Assembly: GCF_002878395.1 (NCBI RefSeq)
Contig: NC_061114.1
Coordinates: forward strand, 145,513,931-145,577,930
DNA from: Capsicum annuum
Taxonomy: Eukaryota; Streptophyta; Magnoliopsida; Solanales; Solanaceae
Direction: 5' to 3'
Length of the DNA: 64,000 nucleotides
Shown here: piece by piece, positions 10,942 through 21,065 of the stretch
How the letters are laid out: every line of letters starts with the position of its first letter
Numbering within the stretch: the stretch's first letter is position 1
Position numbers and translations under genes: made by a program
Notes under the pieces: generated by a model
What the model was told of the DNA's origin: nothing
Databases searched by the model: none
The model's input: only the letters and a program-made list of their open reading frames with translations

Positions 10942-12207
10942 TGATAACGTTCAACTTACACCTCAAATAAGTGTAAGAAAGCCGTCGTCAATATACTTAC
11001 CCAACTTCGGAGTCGGGGTCGAATACATAGGGAACAATGTGAGTGGCAATTAAACTAGTTCGAAACTAAAGCTACAAGTTAAATTCAAATAAATAATAAG
11101 AAAAGACAAAATAGAGGTTTTTATCAATCAAACAAATTCTAATGTTTCAACTTATTTTAGAACTCAAAATTTATATTTCAATATTTTGAATCAATGATAT
11201 ACAGAAACTAGGGTTGTGATCACTATGACTATTATTCTCTATTGAATAATAAATGTTCATGATTATCGTGATAGGTGGGAACCACATATTATCCCTGTCG
11301 GGGATACTATCTGGCTTGTCTGTCGACCTCATTAGAAAATTTATTATCTAATTCTCTCAAACTTAGATAACTTATCTATTTCCAACCGGATGTTATCTCA
11401 AGTAATCGATCCAGTTATGGCATCAATCATTAAACAGAAGGTTGGTAGCTTCTGAGTCCCTATTGATAATCTATGACCTCTAGTCTATTTCTCCATTAGA
11501 AGCAAATAAAACCTAAGGCATAACCTACTATTTACAACCAATAGATTCAACTTAAAACAACTTAATTTCAAGACGTTCTAACAATCACTCAAACTCTAAT
11601 CCAACTATTAAATAAATTAAATAATAATCATAGATCCCACAAACCTAGTTCGGGGTTTTTAGTTGCTCATAAGATAGATAGAGATAACAAAAATTGAATT
11701 CATAACTCAAGAAAGTGAACTTACAAAAGATGAAATTCAAAGTTGTTTCTCCTTCAAGTACAATAAGAATTTCCCACAACTAAATCAAAGGATAGAAAAT
11801 TGAATTTCTAAGTTAAGAGACTAAAGAAAAGTACAGTCATCTTTGGAATAAGTTCCAGATGTTCCTAGATGTCCAAGATGCCCCATGTAACCCTAAAAGT
11901 TTCTATTTATACACGTACTTTAAGAAAAAATTCGAAATAAAAATTTCAGAATTTTTACTTTTCCTGACGCCATTTGTGATAGGCTATCACAAACCTGATG
12001 CCCTCTGTGATAGCCTATTACAACCTGACACCTTCCGTGATAACCTATCACAAAACTGACGACCTCCATGATAGCCTATCACAACCTGACAACCTCCATG
12101 ATATCCTATCACAAAGTTGACGGCTTATCACAACATGTCAGAAAATCATCAATTTTCTTGTTCTCTACCTAAACATGATGACCTTCGTGATTGCCTATCA
12201 CAAAACT
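10942..12207 (-). repeat. Element A 5' LTR (truncated at sense 5' end)
   Basis: Direct repeat of 6671-7943. It matches the left LTR until CTATCACAAAACT, then jumps to host monomer sequence, so about 235 bp including the sense start is missing. TATA box TATAAATAG (minus) 11903-11911. Confidence 0.85.
11976..12201. repeat. Palindromic minisatellite, second LTR of element A
   Basis: GTGATAGGCTATCAC at 11976-11990, with related copies from about 12007, 12037, 12068 and 12098, and a last one at 12187-12201. Period 30-31 bp. Two copies read CCATGATA..CTATCAC, so the palindromes are decaying at CpG. Confidence 0.8.
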
Positions 12208-12235
12208 TATTTAACCCTTATTCATAAAAAATATT
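12208..12235 (+). repeat. Resumption of the array LTR after element A
   Basis: TTATTTAACCCTTATTC, equivalent to the last ~30 bp of other monomers' LTR just before the fusion junction. The TATA-bearing segment is deleted. Confidence 0.7.
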
Positions 12236-13293
12236 GATGTTTTTCCTCAAACTTATCATCATCATGATTTACTTTGGGTCATTGTAGACAGGATAACCAA
12301 ATCTGGTTATTTCTTTCTAGTTCATACCTCTTATTCAGTTGAGTATTATGCCAGACTCTACAACAACAAGTTTGTCAGGTTTCACATGTTCCCTTATATA
12401 TTCTTTGAAATAGAGGTACCCGGATAAGCTCTCATTTCTAAAAGCATTCCAAAAGGGTCTTTCTACCCAAATTTATGTCATTAAATCCATTCATCCTCAG
12501 ACAAATAGTCAAGAAGAAAGGCCAACTCATACATTAGAAGATATGATAAGGGCGTGTGCAATTGATTTTAAGGTAAGTTGGAATGTCCATTTTCCTTTGA
12601 TTGAGTTAGCATACAAAAACAACTGCCATTCTATTGTTCAGATGGCTCCATTCAAATCTCACTATGGTATGGGATGTAGATCTCCCATTGGTTGGTTTGA
12701 AGTTAGGGAGGCCTCATAGGGCCTGACATAGTATTCGACACCTTAGGGAAAGTCCAATTGATTAGAGAAACACTTCAGGCTGCTAAGAACCGATAAAAGT
12801 CTTATGTAGATGTTCGGGAAAAGCTATCAAGTTTGACATTGGTGATCATGTCTACCACAAGATCTCTCCTATGAAGGGAGTGAAGAAATTCGGCAACAAG
12901 GGAAAACTCTGTCCCCGATATGTTGGTCTCTTAAAGATTCTTTGTTATTTTAGAAAGGTAGCTTATGAGCTCGAATTGCCTTCAGATCTACCCTTAGTTC
13001 ATCTAGTCTTTCATGTCTCTTTCCTCAATTAGTGCATACGTTACCCATCAGTCATAGTCCCTAATCAGAGCATCGATGATCAGAGCAGCCTCTCTTATGA
13101 AGAGATTCTAGTCGAAATCCTAGATTATCATACTAGTAGATTTAGGAACAAAGAATTCCCTCTAGTTAAAGTTATTTGGTGAAATTAGTCCATTGAGGGA
13201 GCTAATTAGGAACCAAAAGTAGAGATGCATACCAAGTACCCTCATCTTTTCCCCGCCAACTCAGATCAAGCTCAGGGTAATAGTACTCCTTAA
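12236..13293 (+). pseudogene. M4: broken integrase/chromodomain fragment (IK subtype)
   Basis: No long frame survives. VIVDRITKS is readable (first Asp kept). The second-Asp codon is AAT, preceded by a stop. It carries ATTAAATCCATTCATCC where other monomers read AGTACAACCTTTCATCC; this marks an IK subtype with M5, M6, M7, M11 and M12. A 3-nt loss follows GAGGCCTCA, and a gap breaks GTTCGTAGAAAAGAT (near 12812). M4 and the following U5 match M11 and U12 at rare variants (AAATAGTCAAGA; TAGTGCATACGTTACCC; CATCGATGATCAGA), indicating a block duplication. Confidence 0.83.
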
Positions 13294-14149
13294 GCTTACT
13301 CAATTTCATAATTAGTGTGCATTAATAACTAAGTATACCATGATAATGTTGATATCAAGTACCACCACATATTCAGTCATGCATTCATGTATCAAATCAG
13401 TTATATAGTTATACGTCAAACATGCATTCTCATTATGAGAAAACTTTGTTCTTCAGAACATTCAATTGTGCATTTATGAATGAGTTACTCATGCATCAGA
13501 TATGCATATTTAGTATGATATTTTTATCTTGTCAGCCACATCTGTCATGAGATCATGTTCCAGTTATTCATGTTCCACTCATTGTTACCCCTCTCAGTTA
13601 GTCTCATTCGAGGAAAAATGTTCTCATAGGGAGATATCGTAAAACCCGTGCATTTTCTTAGCTTAAAAATCATCTCAAAGATGTTAGAACTTGCATTGAA
13701 ATAAGAATTGATTATATTACACATGGTATTTCCATAATTTTCTCATCCTATCACGTGGGAAATTAAATAATCTTTCCATCGATATATAATTCGCCAAACT
13801 CCGACACCCGGGCGAAGAGTTCGGTCCTTTTTAGTAAGATAGTGTCTAACCTGGGCCTTCAGCACATCGAGGAGATAGCTCAAATGGAACTGGTCAATTT
13901 CCAGTGTTTCTCCACGATACTGATGCATCACGCCAAACATTCAGGTTGTAGAAAAGGTGGCAACGCGATAGCTCAGCGTCGTACCATCGTGAAATTTCTC
14001 ATTTATCAATTTCCAGTGACTTGGTGTGAAAGGGCCCAATTCAAGAAATTTTACCTAAAATTAAATTATGTGTCTAGGGTTAAAATGGTTAATTTTCCCC
14101 TATATAATTTTCCAAACCCAGGATTTAACCCTTATTCATAAAAAATATT
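13294..14149 (+). repeat. U5: 3' UTR, PPT and truncated LTR before M5
   Basis: Decayed polypurine tract ATAGGGAGAT (about 13626-13635), LTR edge CGTAAAACCCG at 13638, G-box CACGTG 13752-13757, TATATAAT at 14101. Twin of U12: both have GAGGAAAAATGTTC, GTAAAACC and TTCCACTCAT. Confidence 0.82.
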
Positions 14150-14617
14150 GATGTTTTGCCACGAACTTGTCATCAACATAATTTAGTTTTTGTCATTGTA
14201 GATAGTATGACAAAATCTGCTTATTTTCTTTTGGTTCACACCTCTTATTCAGTCAAGGATTATGCCAGACTCTACATCAATGAGTTGACCAAATTTTATG
14301 GTGTTCCTTTATTTATTTTCTCAAATAGAGGTACCCGGTTCACCTCTCATTTCTTGAAAGCATTTCAAAAGGGTCTTACTACCTAAATTCATCTTATTAA
14401 ATTCACTCATCATTAGATAGATGGTCAATAAGAAAGGACCATTCAGACATTAGAAGATATGCTAAGGGTGTGTGCAATTGATTTTAAGGGAAGTTGGAAT
14501 GACCGCTTGCCTTTGATTGAGTTTGCGTACAACAACAACTATCACTCGAGTATTCAGCTGGCTCCATTCGAAGATCTCTATGGTAGGAGATTTAGATCTC
14601 TGATTGGTTGGTTTGAA

Positions 14618-14622
14618 GTTAT
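14618..14622 (+). other. Target site duplication of element D, left copy
   Basis: GTTAT, repeated at 16116-16120. The uninterrupted site is visible in M7 (GAAGTTATTGAGGCC near 19860). Confidence 0.8.
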
Positions 14623-15105
14623 TGATGATAGGCGAAATTACGCGCCTATATCAATATATTTTGCCCATATTTTAGCCTAGTTTCGAGAACTAATTATCTA
14701 TTTCGTACACTTTTAGTCCTTTTTCCTGTAAATGAGCTAACAAATGTGATTAGGAAAGTTTCAGGTATAAATGATGCAAAATACAGCAATTTATGGCTTA
14801 CTTGACGCAAAAGAAAGCTCACAAACGAGATGGAAAGGAGCTGGACGCATAAAGGACTAAATCTGCTGCATGGAAAATCTGTCCCGGGCTAAAACAGCAT
14901 TTCTGAAGACTTTGGGACTTACAGACACAAAGCTGGATTTTTGCCATAATACATTAACCTAGTGCAATTAGGTTATGTGTTTCATCATTCTATTTGGATT
15001 ATAATTTTGTAACCTTACCCTAGTACAATTGGGTCAAGGATTTCATTAGTATATTAGGATTTGGTTATTTATTTTATTAGTTTAGTAGGAGTAGGATAGG
15101 AGTAT

Positions 15106-15113
15106 TATAAATA
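15106..15113 (+). promoter_or_regulatory. TATA box of solo LTR D
   Basis: TATAAATA followed by CCCTATC in a GGAGTATTA context, about 480 bp into the LTR. It could drive read-through transcription into the downstream half of M5. Confidence 0.5.
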
Positions 15114-15489
15114 CCCTATCATGTTAGAGATTTTAGAGAGGAGGGGAGACATTCTGACAATTCATTCATCTCCTTACAATTAAGACATCTTCCTACAACC
15201 CATTCTCAATTCTTCATTCTTCTACTCTTAAATTCCACAACAAGAGAATCGTTACTTGCTACGGAATCACTAAAACCACACGCCAAACACCTACTATTCA
15301 CGCCATCCACCATGCAAAACGTGATATCCTTCGCATTCATGGGTAACTAAATCTCTTAGTTGGGGTTATGGAAGCCGAATGAGTTACTATCTATAGCTAT
15401 GAGTTTGTGAGTTCAAGACAAGTATATTGCTTATATCATTATTCTCTTCATCTTAAATCTACATTCTTTGCGGTTCAAACACAAGAACA

Positions 15490-15625
15490 CGCCATTCTAA
15501 CATCTAACCTGTTCGAGAGAAAGGTTATTTGTCTAGAAAAGAAGACGCATAGACCAACGCCAGTCTAACATCTGACTTGTTCGAGAGAAAAGTTATTTGT
15601 CTGGAAAAGAGATAATGTCAAGGTA
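15490..15625. repeat. 68-bp tandem duplication inside element D
   Basis: CGCCATTCTAACATCTAACC at 15490 and CGCCAGTCTAACATCTGACT at 15558 begin two copies sharing TTCGAGAGAAA and TTATTTGTCT. Confidence 0.75.
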
Positions 15626-16709
15626 GTAGGACACCCTTTCCTATTAAAAAGCTAGTGCCGTACCTGGACTAACTTCTTGGAGAATTCGTACCGTTAGTCA
15701 CACTTTAAGCTCGAGAGAGTTAAAGTGAAATAGTCCTTGTTTAGGTCGAGAGACGCTTGGATTTACCATCGACTACAATTCTCTATAAGCAATTACATGT
15801 CAAGACTCTACACACTCATAGCCAATAGAGACGTATACCTCAGAAGGTGGACATAACCCCAACGCCTCAATTCTCATTGTTTACAACACACGTGACAATC
15901 TCTCTTTATTTTGCTATTTTCAGTTCTTACATTCTTGTTTTGGTTACATACTACAATCCCCCCTTTCCTACGAGACTTGCACTAAAAGTCTAGTAATTTC
16001 TCTTGCTTGTTGGCCAAGCTATTCTCTGTGGGATCGATACCCAACCCAGGTTGGGTTCTATATTTGCTAACGACCGCTTTACACTCCCACGAGAGCTGTA
16101 GATTGAGCGTTATCAGTTATTGAGGCCTCAGCCATAGGGCCTGACTTGGTATTCGAAGCCTTAGGGAAAGTCCAGTTGATTAAAGAAAGACTTCGGGCTG
16201 TTAAGACCCGATAGAAGTCTTATGCAGATGTTCGTAGAAAAGATCTTGAGTTTCAAATTGGTGATCATGTCTACCTCAACATCTCTCCTATGAAGGGAGT
16301 TAAGAGATTTAGGAAAAAGGGAAATCTCTATCCTTGATATGCTGGTCTCTTCAAGATTCTGAAACATTTCGGCAAGGTAGCTTATGAGCTTAAATTTACT
16401 TCAAATCTACCCTCAGTTCATACAATCTTTCTTATCTCTTTGCTCAAGAAGTTCATAGGTTACCCATCAGTCGTAGTCCCTATTCAGAGCTTCGTTGTTC
16501 GAAATAGCCTCTCTTATGAAGAGATTCCTGTCGAAATCCTAGACTACAATACTCATAGATCGCAGAACCAAAAGCCCTCTAGTTAAAGTTCATTCGCAAA
16601 ATCAGTCCGTCGATGGAGTTACTTAGGATCCAGAAGCAGATATGCATACCAAGTACCCTCACCTTTTCTCGCCAACTCAGATCAAGCTCAAGTTAATAGT
16701 TCTCCTTAA

Positions 16710-17475
16710 GCTTACTCAGTTTCATAATTAGTGTGCATCACTAACTAAGTATACTAAGATAATTCTTGTATAAAGTACCACCGCATATTTAGTCATCCAT
16801 TCATGTATCAGATCAGTAATATAGTCATGCATTCTCATTGTTAGAAAACTTAGTTCTTTAGAACTTTCAGTTATGCATTTATGAATCAGTTACGCATGCA
16901 TCAAATATGCATGTTAAGTATGTTATGTTCATCCAGTTAGTCACATCCATCATGAGATCATGTTCCATTTATCCATGTTCAGCTCATTTTTTCCCTCTTA
17001 GTAAGTCTCATTCGAGGATGAATGTTCTCAAGGGGGAGATATCGTAATACCCATGCTTTTTCTTAGCTTGAAAATCATCTCAAGGATGTTTGAACTTTTT
17101 TTAAAATAATAATTCATTTTTATACACGTGGTATTTCCATAATTTTCTCATCCTATCACGTGGGAAATTGAATAAGCTTTCCTTATATTTATAATTCGCC
17201 CAAATCCAATGCCCGGTCGAAGAGTTAGGTCCTTTTTAGTGAGATAGTGTCAGACCTGGGAATTCAGCGCATTGCGAAGAAAGCTCAAATGGCAATGGTT
17301 AATTTCATGTGTTACTCTGCAATACTGATGCATCGCGCCAAATTTCCAGGTCTAAGACAAGGTGCAAATGCGATAGCTCTACATCATGCCACCGTGTCCA
17401 GGGTTAAAAGGGTTAATTTTCCCCCCAATATAAGCTTCCAAACCCTGGATTTAACCTTTATTCATCAAAAATTTT
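16710..17475 (+). repeat. U6: 3' UTR, PPT and truncated LTR before M6
   Basis: Polypurine tract AGGGGGAGAT 17031-17040, LTR edge CGTAATACCC at 17043, two intact G-boxes (17125-17130, 17157-17162). The promoter motif reads CAATATAAG (near 17427). About 80 bp around the CTTGGCGCGAAAGG block is deleted (ACCGTGTCCAGGG near 17390). Confidence 0.82.
17125..17162 (+). promoter_or_regulatory. Paired G-boxes in array LTR U3
   Basis: ACACGTGG at 17124 and TCACGTGG at 17156, 32 bp apart, in the best-preserved copy. Single boxes survive in U5, U10, U11, U14, U17, U18, U19 and U21. CACGTG is the core bound by plant bHLH/bZIP factors. The recurrence suggests the parent LTR carried both; function is inferred. 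Confidence 0.5.
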
Positions 17476-18538
17476 GATATCTTGCCTCAAATTTGTCATC
17501 AGCATGATTTAGTTTGGGTCATTGTAGACAGGATGACTAAATCTGCTCATGTCCTTCCGGTTCATACCTCTTATTCAATTGAGGATTACTCCAGACTCTT
17601 TTATAATGAGTTGGAAGGATTTCACGGTATTCCCTTATCTATTTTCTCAAACAGAGGTACCCGTTTCACCTCTCATTTTTGGAAAGAATTCCAAAAGGGT
17701 CTTGCTACCCAAATTTATCTCATTAAATCTATTCATCCTCAGATAGATGGTCATGAAGAAAGGACCATTCAGACAGTAGAAGATATTCTAAGAGGGTGTG
17801 CAATTGAGATAAGGGAAATTAGAATGACCACTTGCTTTTGATTGAGTTTGCATACAAATACAACTATCATTCCACTATTCATATAGATCCATTCAAAGAT
17901 CTCTATGGTAGTAGATTTAGATCTTCGATTGGTTTCTTTGAAATTAGTGAGGCCTCAGTCATAAGGCCTGACTTGGTACTCGACTCCTTAGGGAAAGTCC
18001 AGCTGATCAGAGAAAGACTTCGGGCTGTTGAGAGCCGATAGAAGTCTTATACAGAAGTTCATAGAAATATGTCATGTTTGAGATTAGTGATCATGTCTAC
18101 CATAAGATCTCTCCTATGAAGGGAGTGAAGAAATTCGGCAAGAAGGGAAAACTTCATCACCGATATGTAGGTCCCTTCAAAATTCTCAGTCATTTCGGCA
18201 AGGTAGCTTATGAGATCGAATTGCCTTCAGATCTACCCTTAGATCATCTAGTCTTTCACATCTCTTTTCTCAAGAATTGGATCGGTTACCAATCAATCGT
18301 AGTCCCTATTCAGAGCATTGATGTGCAGAACAGCCTCTCTTATGAAGAGATTCTAGTTGAAATCCAAGACTATCATACTCGTAGATTAAGGAACAAAGAA
18401 GTCCCTCTAGTGCAAGTTCTTTGGTAAAATCAGGCCGTTGAGAAAGCTATTTCGGAAGTAGAAGCAGATATGCATACCAAGTACTCTCACCTTTTCCCCA
18501 CCAACTCAGATCAAGATCAAGGTAATAGTCCTCCTTAA
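17476..18538 (+). pseudogene. M6: broken integrase/chromodomain fragment (IK subtype)
   Basis: Open 17482-17841 from the junction: IVDRMTKSAHVLPV (first Asp), SNRGTRFTSHFWK (Asn at second site), IKSIHPQIDG, EERTIQT (Glu kept). This is the best view of the catalytic core in the array. A frameshift follows near 17815 (IDFKGSW lost). Further open pieces run 17832-18041 and 18074-18427 (HHRYVGPFKIL through VPLVQVLW), ended by TAA after LW. The natural stop is at 18536-18538. Confidence 0.87.
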
Positions 18539-19395
18539 ACTTACTCAGTTTCATGATTAGTATGCACACTAACTAAGAATTCCATGATAGTATTGGGATC
18601 AAGTTTCAACACATATTCAGTCATGCATTCATGTATCAGATCAGTTATATGGTAATGCATCAGACATACATTCTCATTGTGAGAAAACTTAGTTCTTCAG
18701 AACTTTCAGTTATGCATTTGTGAATCAGTTATTCATACATTTGATATGCATGATTAGTATGATATGCTTAGCTTCTTAGTCACGTCTGTCCTAAGATCAT
18801 ATTCTAGTTATTCATGTTGAGCTCATAGTTTTCCCTCTCAGTCAGTCTCATTCGAGGAAGAATATTCTCAAGGGGGTGATATCGTAATACCCGTGCTTTT
18901 TCTTAGCTTGAAAATCATCTCAAGGATGTTAGAATTTTCTTTGAAATAAGAATTCCTTCTTATAGACATGTTATTTCCATAATTTTTTCATCCTATATCA
19001 TGGAAAATTAAATAAGCTTTCCATCGATATTTAATTTGCCAAAATCCGACACCTGGGCGAAGAGTTAGGTCCTTTTTAGTGAGACAGTGTCTAACCTGGG
19101 CCTTCAATGCATTGCTGAGATAGCTCAAATAGAAATGATCAATTTCCAAAGTTCCTCCGCGATACTGGTGCATCACGCCAAACTTCCAGGTCTTATACAA
19201 GGTAGAAACGCAATAGCTTCGCATCACGCAACCATGAAATTTCTCATTTGTCAATTTGCAGTGACTTGGTGCGAAAGGGCCCAATTTGGGAAATTTTACA
19301 GAAAATTGAATTAAATTTCCAGGGTTAAAAGGCTTAATTTTCCCCCTATATAAGCTTCCAAACCTAGGATTTAACACTTATTCTTAAAAAATATT
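18539..19395 (+). repeat. U7: 3' UTR, PPT and truncated LTR before M7
   Basis: Polypurine tract variant AAGGGGGTGAT 18870-18880, LTR edge CGTAATACCCG at 18883, TATATAAG 19347-19354. The U3 is open on the minus strand over 129 codons (18988-19377), the longest antisense frame of the array. Confidence 0.82.
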
Positions 19396-20417
19396 ATTTT
19401 TTTGCCTCAAACTTGTCATCAGTATGATTTAATTTGGGTCATTGTAGACAGGATGACTAAATCTGCTCATTTCCTTCTAGTTCATACTCTTATTTAGTCG
19501 AGGATTACACCAGACTCTACATTAATGCATTTGTCAGATTTCACGGTGTTCCCTTATCTATTTTCTCAAATAAAGGTAAACGATTCACCTATCACTTATG
19601 GAAAGCATTCCAAAAGGGTCTTGCTACCCAAATTCATCTCATTAAATTCATCCATCCTCAGACAGATGGTTAATAATAAATGACCATTCAGACATTAGAA
19701 GATATGCTTAGGGCATGGGCAGTTTATTTTAAGGGAAGTTGGAATGACCACTTGCCTTTGATTGAGTTTTTATACAACAACAACTATCATTCCAGTATTC
19801 AGATGGCTCCATTTGAAGCTCTCTATGGTAGGAGATATAGATCTCCGATTGGTTGATTTGAAGTTATTGAGGCCTCAGTCATAGGGCCTGACTTGGTATT
19901 CGACGCCTTAGGGAAAGTCCATTTGATCAAAGAAAGACATCGAGCTACTGAGAGACGATAGAAGTATTATGCCGATGTTCGAGGAAAAGATGTTGAATTT
20001 GATATTGCTGATCATTTCTACCTCAAGATATCTCCTATGAAGGGAGTGAAGATATTCAGCATGAAGGGTAAACTCTATCCCTGATATGCTAGTCTCTTAT
20101 AGATTCTCTGTTATTTTGGCAATGTAGCTTGTGAGCTCATATTTCTTTCAGATCTACCCTAAGTTCATCCAGTCTTTCATATGTCTTTTCTGTAGAAGTG
20201 CATAGGTTACCCATCAGTCGTAGTCCCTATTCAGAGGATCAATGTTCAGAACAACCTCTCTTATGAAGAGATTCCAGTCAAAATCCTTGACTACCATACT
20301 CGTAGATTATGGAACAAAAAGTCCCTCTAGTTAAAGTTGTTTAGAGAAATAATTCCGTTGAGGGAGTTACTTAGGAACCCAAAGCAGATATGCATACCAA
20401 ATACCCTCACCTTTTCT
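19396..20417 (+). pseudogene. M7: broken integrase fragment, fused to partial monomer M7b
   Basis: The junction has decayed (ATATTATTTTTTTGCC). VIVDRMTKSAHFL is readable; a lost base in CATACTCTTATTTAG shifts the frame. The second catalytic site reads NKGKRF (Asn). IK subtype. Stops include TAATAATAAATGACC where GTCAAGCAGAAAGGACC is expected. The monomer breaks in the terminal CACCTTTTC and jumps back to the CAAGCTCTCTATGG segment of another copy, so its own stop, 3' UTR and LTR are missing. Confidence 0.83.
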
Positions 20418-21065
20418 TTTCAAGCTCTCTATGGTAGGAGATATAGATCTCCGATTGGTTGGTTCAAAGCTAGTGCAGCCTCAATCATAGGGCTTGATTT
20501 GGTATTCGACGCCTTTGGGAAATTCGAGTTGATTAGAGAAAGACTACAGGTTGCTGATAGCTGACAAAAGCCTTACACAGATGTTCCTAGAAAAGATCTT
20601 GAGTTTGATATTGGTGATCATTTCTACCTCAAGATCTCTCCTATGAAGGGAGTGAAGAGATTTGGCAAGAAGGGAAAACTCAGTCCCCGATATATTGGTC
20701 TCTTGAAGATTCTTAGTTGTTTTGGCAAGGTAGCTTATGAGCTTATATTACCTTTAGATCTAGCCTCAGTTCATCTAGTCTTTCATGTCGCTTTGCTCAA
20801 GAAATGCATAGGTTACCCATCAGTCGTAGTCGCTATTTAGTGCATCGATGTTCAGAACAACCTCTCTTACGAAGAGATTCCAGTCAAAATTCTAGACTAT
20901 CATACACGTAGATTGAGGAACAAAGAAGTCCCTCTAGTTAAAGTTCTTTGGCTAAATCTGTCCGTCGACAGAGCTACTTGGGATGCAGAAGCAGATATGC
21001 ATACCAAGGATCCTCACTTTTTCCCTGCACACTCAGATCAAGCTCAAGGTAATAGTTCTCCTTAA
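20418..21065 (+). pseudogene. M7b: 5'-truncated monomer starting in mid-integrase
   Basis: Begins at [15 protein letters not shown], with no LTR or catalytic core in front. An open frame crosses the fusion (20337-20564), showing that the join is sequence-continuous. A second open piece (20643-20840) holds [16 protein letters not shown]. It ends at the natural stop TAA 21063-21065. It looks like the product of unequal recombination or a deletion that joined two monomers out of register (LTR-start spacing 2528 bp here). Confidence 0.83.

Larger units (their letters stand above)
6671..12207 (-). mobile_element. Element A: non-autonomous LTR retrotransposon (Tat/Athila-like)
   Basis: Two direct ~1.5 kb LTRs (6671-8177 and a truncated copy 10942-12207) flank 2.76 kb without reverse transcriptase, RNase H or integrase. 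The sense strand is minus: the primer site lies beside the right LTR and the polypurine tract beside the left LTR. LTR termini in sense orientation are TGATGTGCTAG...CGTTATCA. The tRNA-Asp-type primer site plus a broken gag-like ORF fit a large-retrotransposon-derivative or similar non-autonomous member of the Tat/Athila side of Ty3/gypsy (lineage inferred). No target duplication can be read because the right end was deleted together with ~190 bp of host monomer. Confidence 0.85.
14623..16115 (+). mobile_element. Element D: solo LTR (Tat/Athila-like)
   Basis: 1493 bp with termini TGATGATAGGCG...GAGCGTTATCA, bounded by 5-bp GTTAT duplications: the signature of integrase-mediated insertion followed by LTR-LTR recombination. 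Its ends are homologous to element A's LTR: a hairpin just inside the start (ATAGGCG...CGCCTAT) and, near the 3' end, GACCGCTTTACACTCCCACGAGAGCTG (the reverse of the GCGGTCGT block of A and C). TATAAATA at 15106-15113 is the likely promoter. A 68-bp tandem duplication lies at 15490-15625. No ORF of note. Confidence 0.88.
14150..16709 (+). pseudogene. M5: integrase/chromodomain fragment split by solo LTR D
   Basis: Coding parts are 14150-14622 and 16116-16709. Open 14156-14386: IVDSMTKSAYFLLV, then SNRGTRFTSHF (Asn at the second catalytic site). A TAA replaces Gln in ACTACCTAAATTC. The frame is open again from 14459 ([20 protein letters not shown]) until element D interrupts the WFEV segment. 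Beyond D the monomer resumes at GTTATTGAGGCCTCAG and keeps the GPY/F-like region (near 16310) and tail, with stops, to TAA 16707-16709. Confidence 0.85.

Noticed and set aside
11859..12059. 66-codon + strand frame as a peptide gene
   Set aside because: It is the LTR of element A read antisense through its minisatellite.
14618..16123. Element D as a DNA transposon with 8-bp target duplication GTTATTGA and TGATA/TATCA inverted ends
   Set aside because: Alignment of its ends with element A's LTR and with C shows the LTR starts TGATG, which makes the duplication the 5-bp GTTAT and the extra TGA part of the element. Internal promoter and related solo LTR support this reading.
16161..16367. Recurring minus-strand frames over the GPY/F-like region (also 24268, 25593, 43712, 48704, 61871)
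   Set aside because: They are antisense shadows of the conserved integrase C-terminal segment and appear wherever that segment is well preserved.
18988..19377. 129-codon minus-strand frame, and similar antisense frames in other U segments, as a conserved gene
   Set aside because: The recurrence comes from repeat homology. It lies inside LTR U3 sequence, has no recognisable domain and is broken in most copies. Kept only as a selection-test suggestion.
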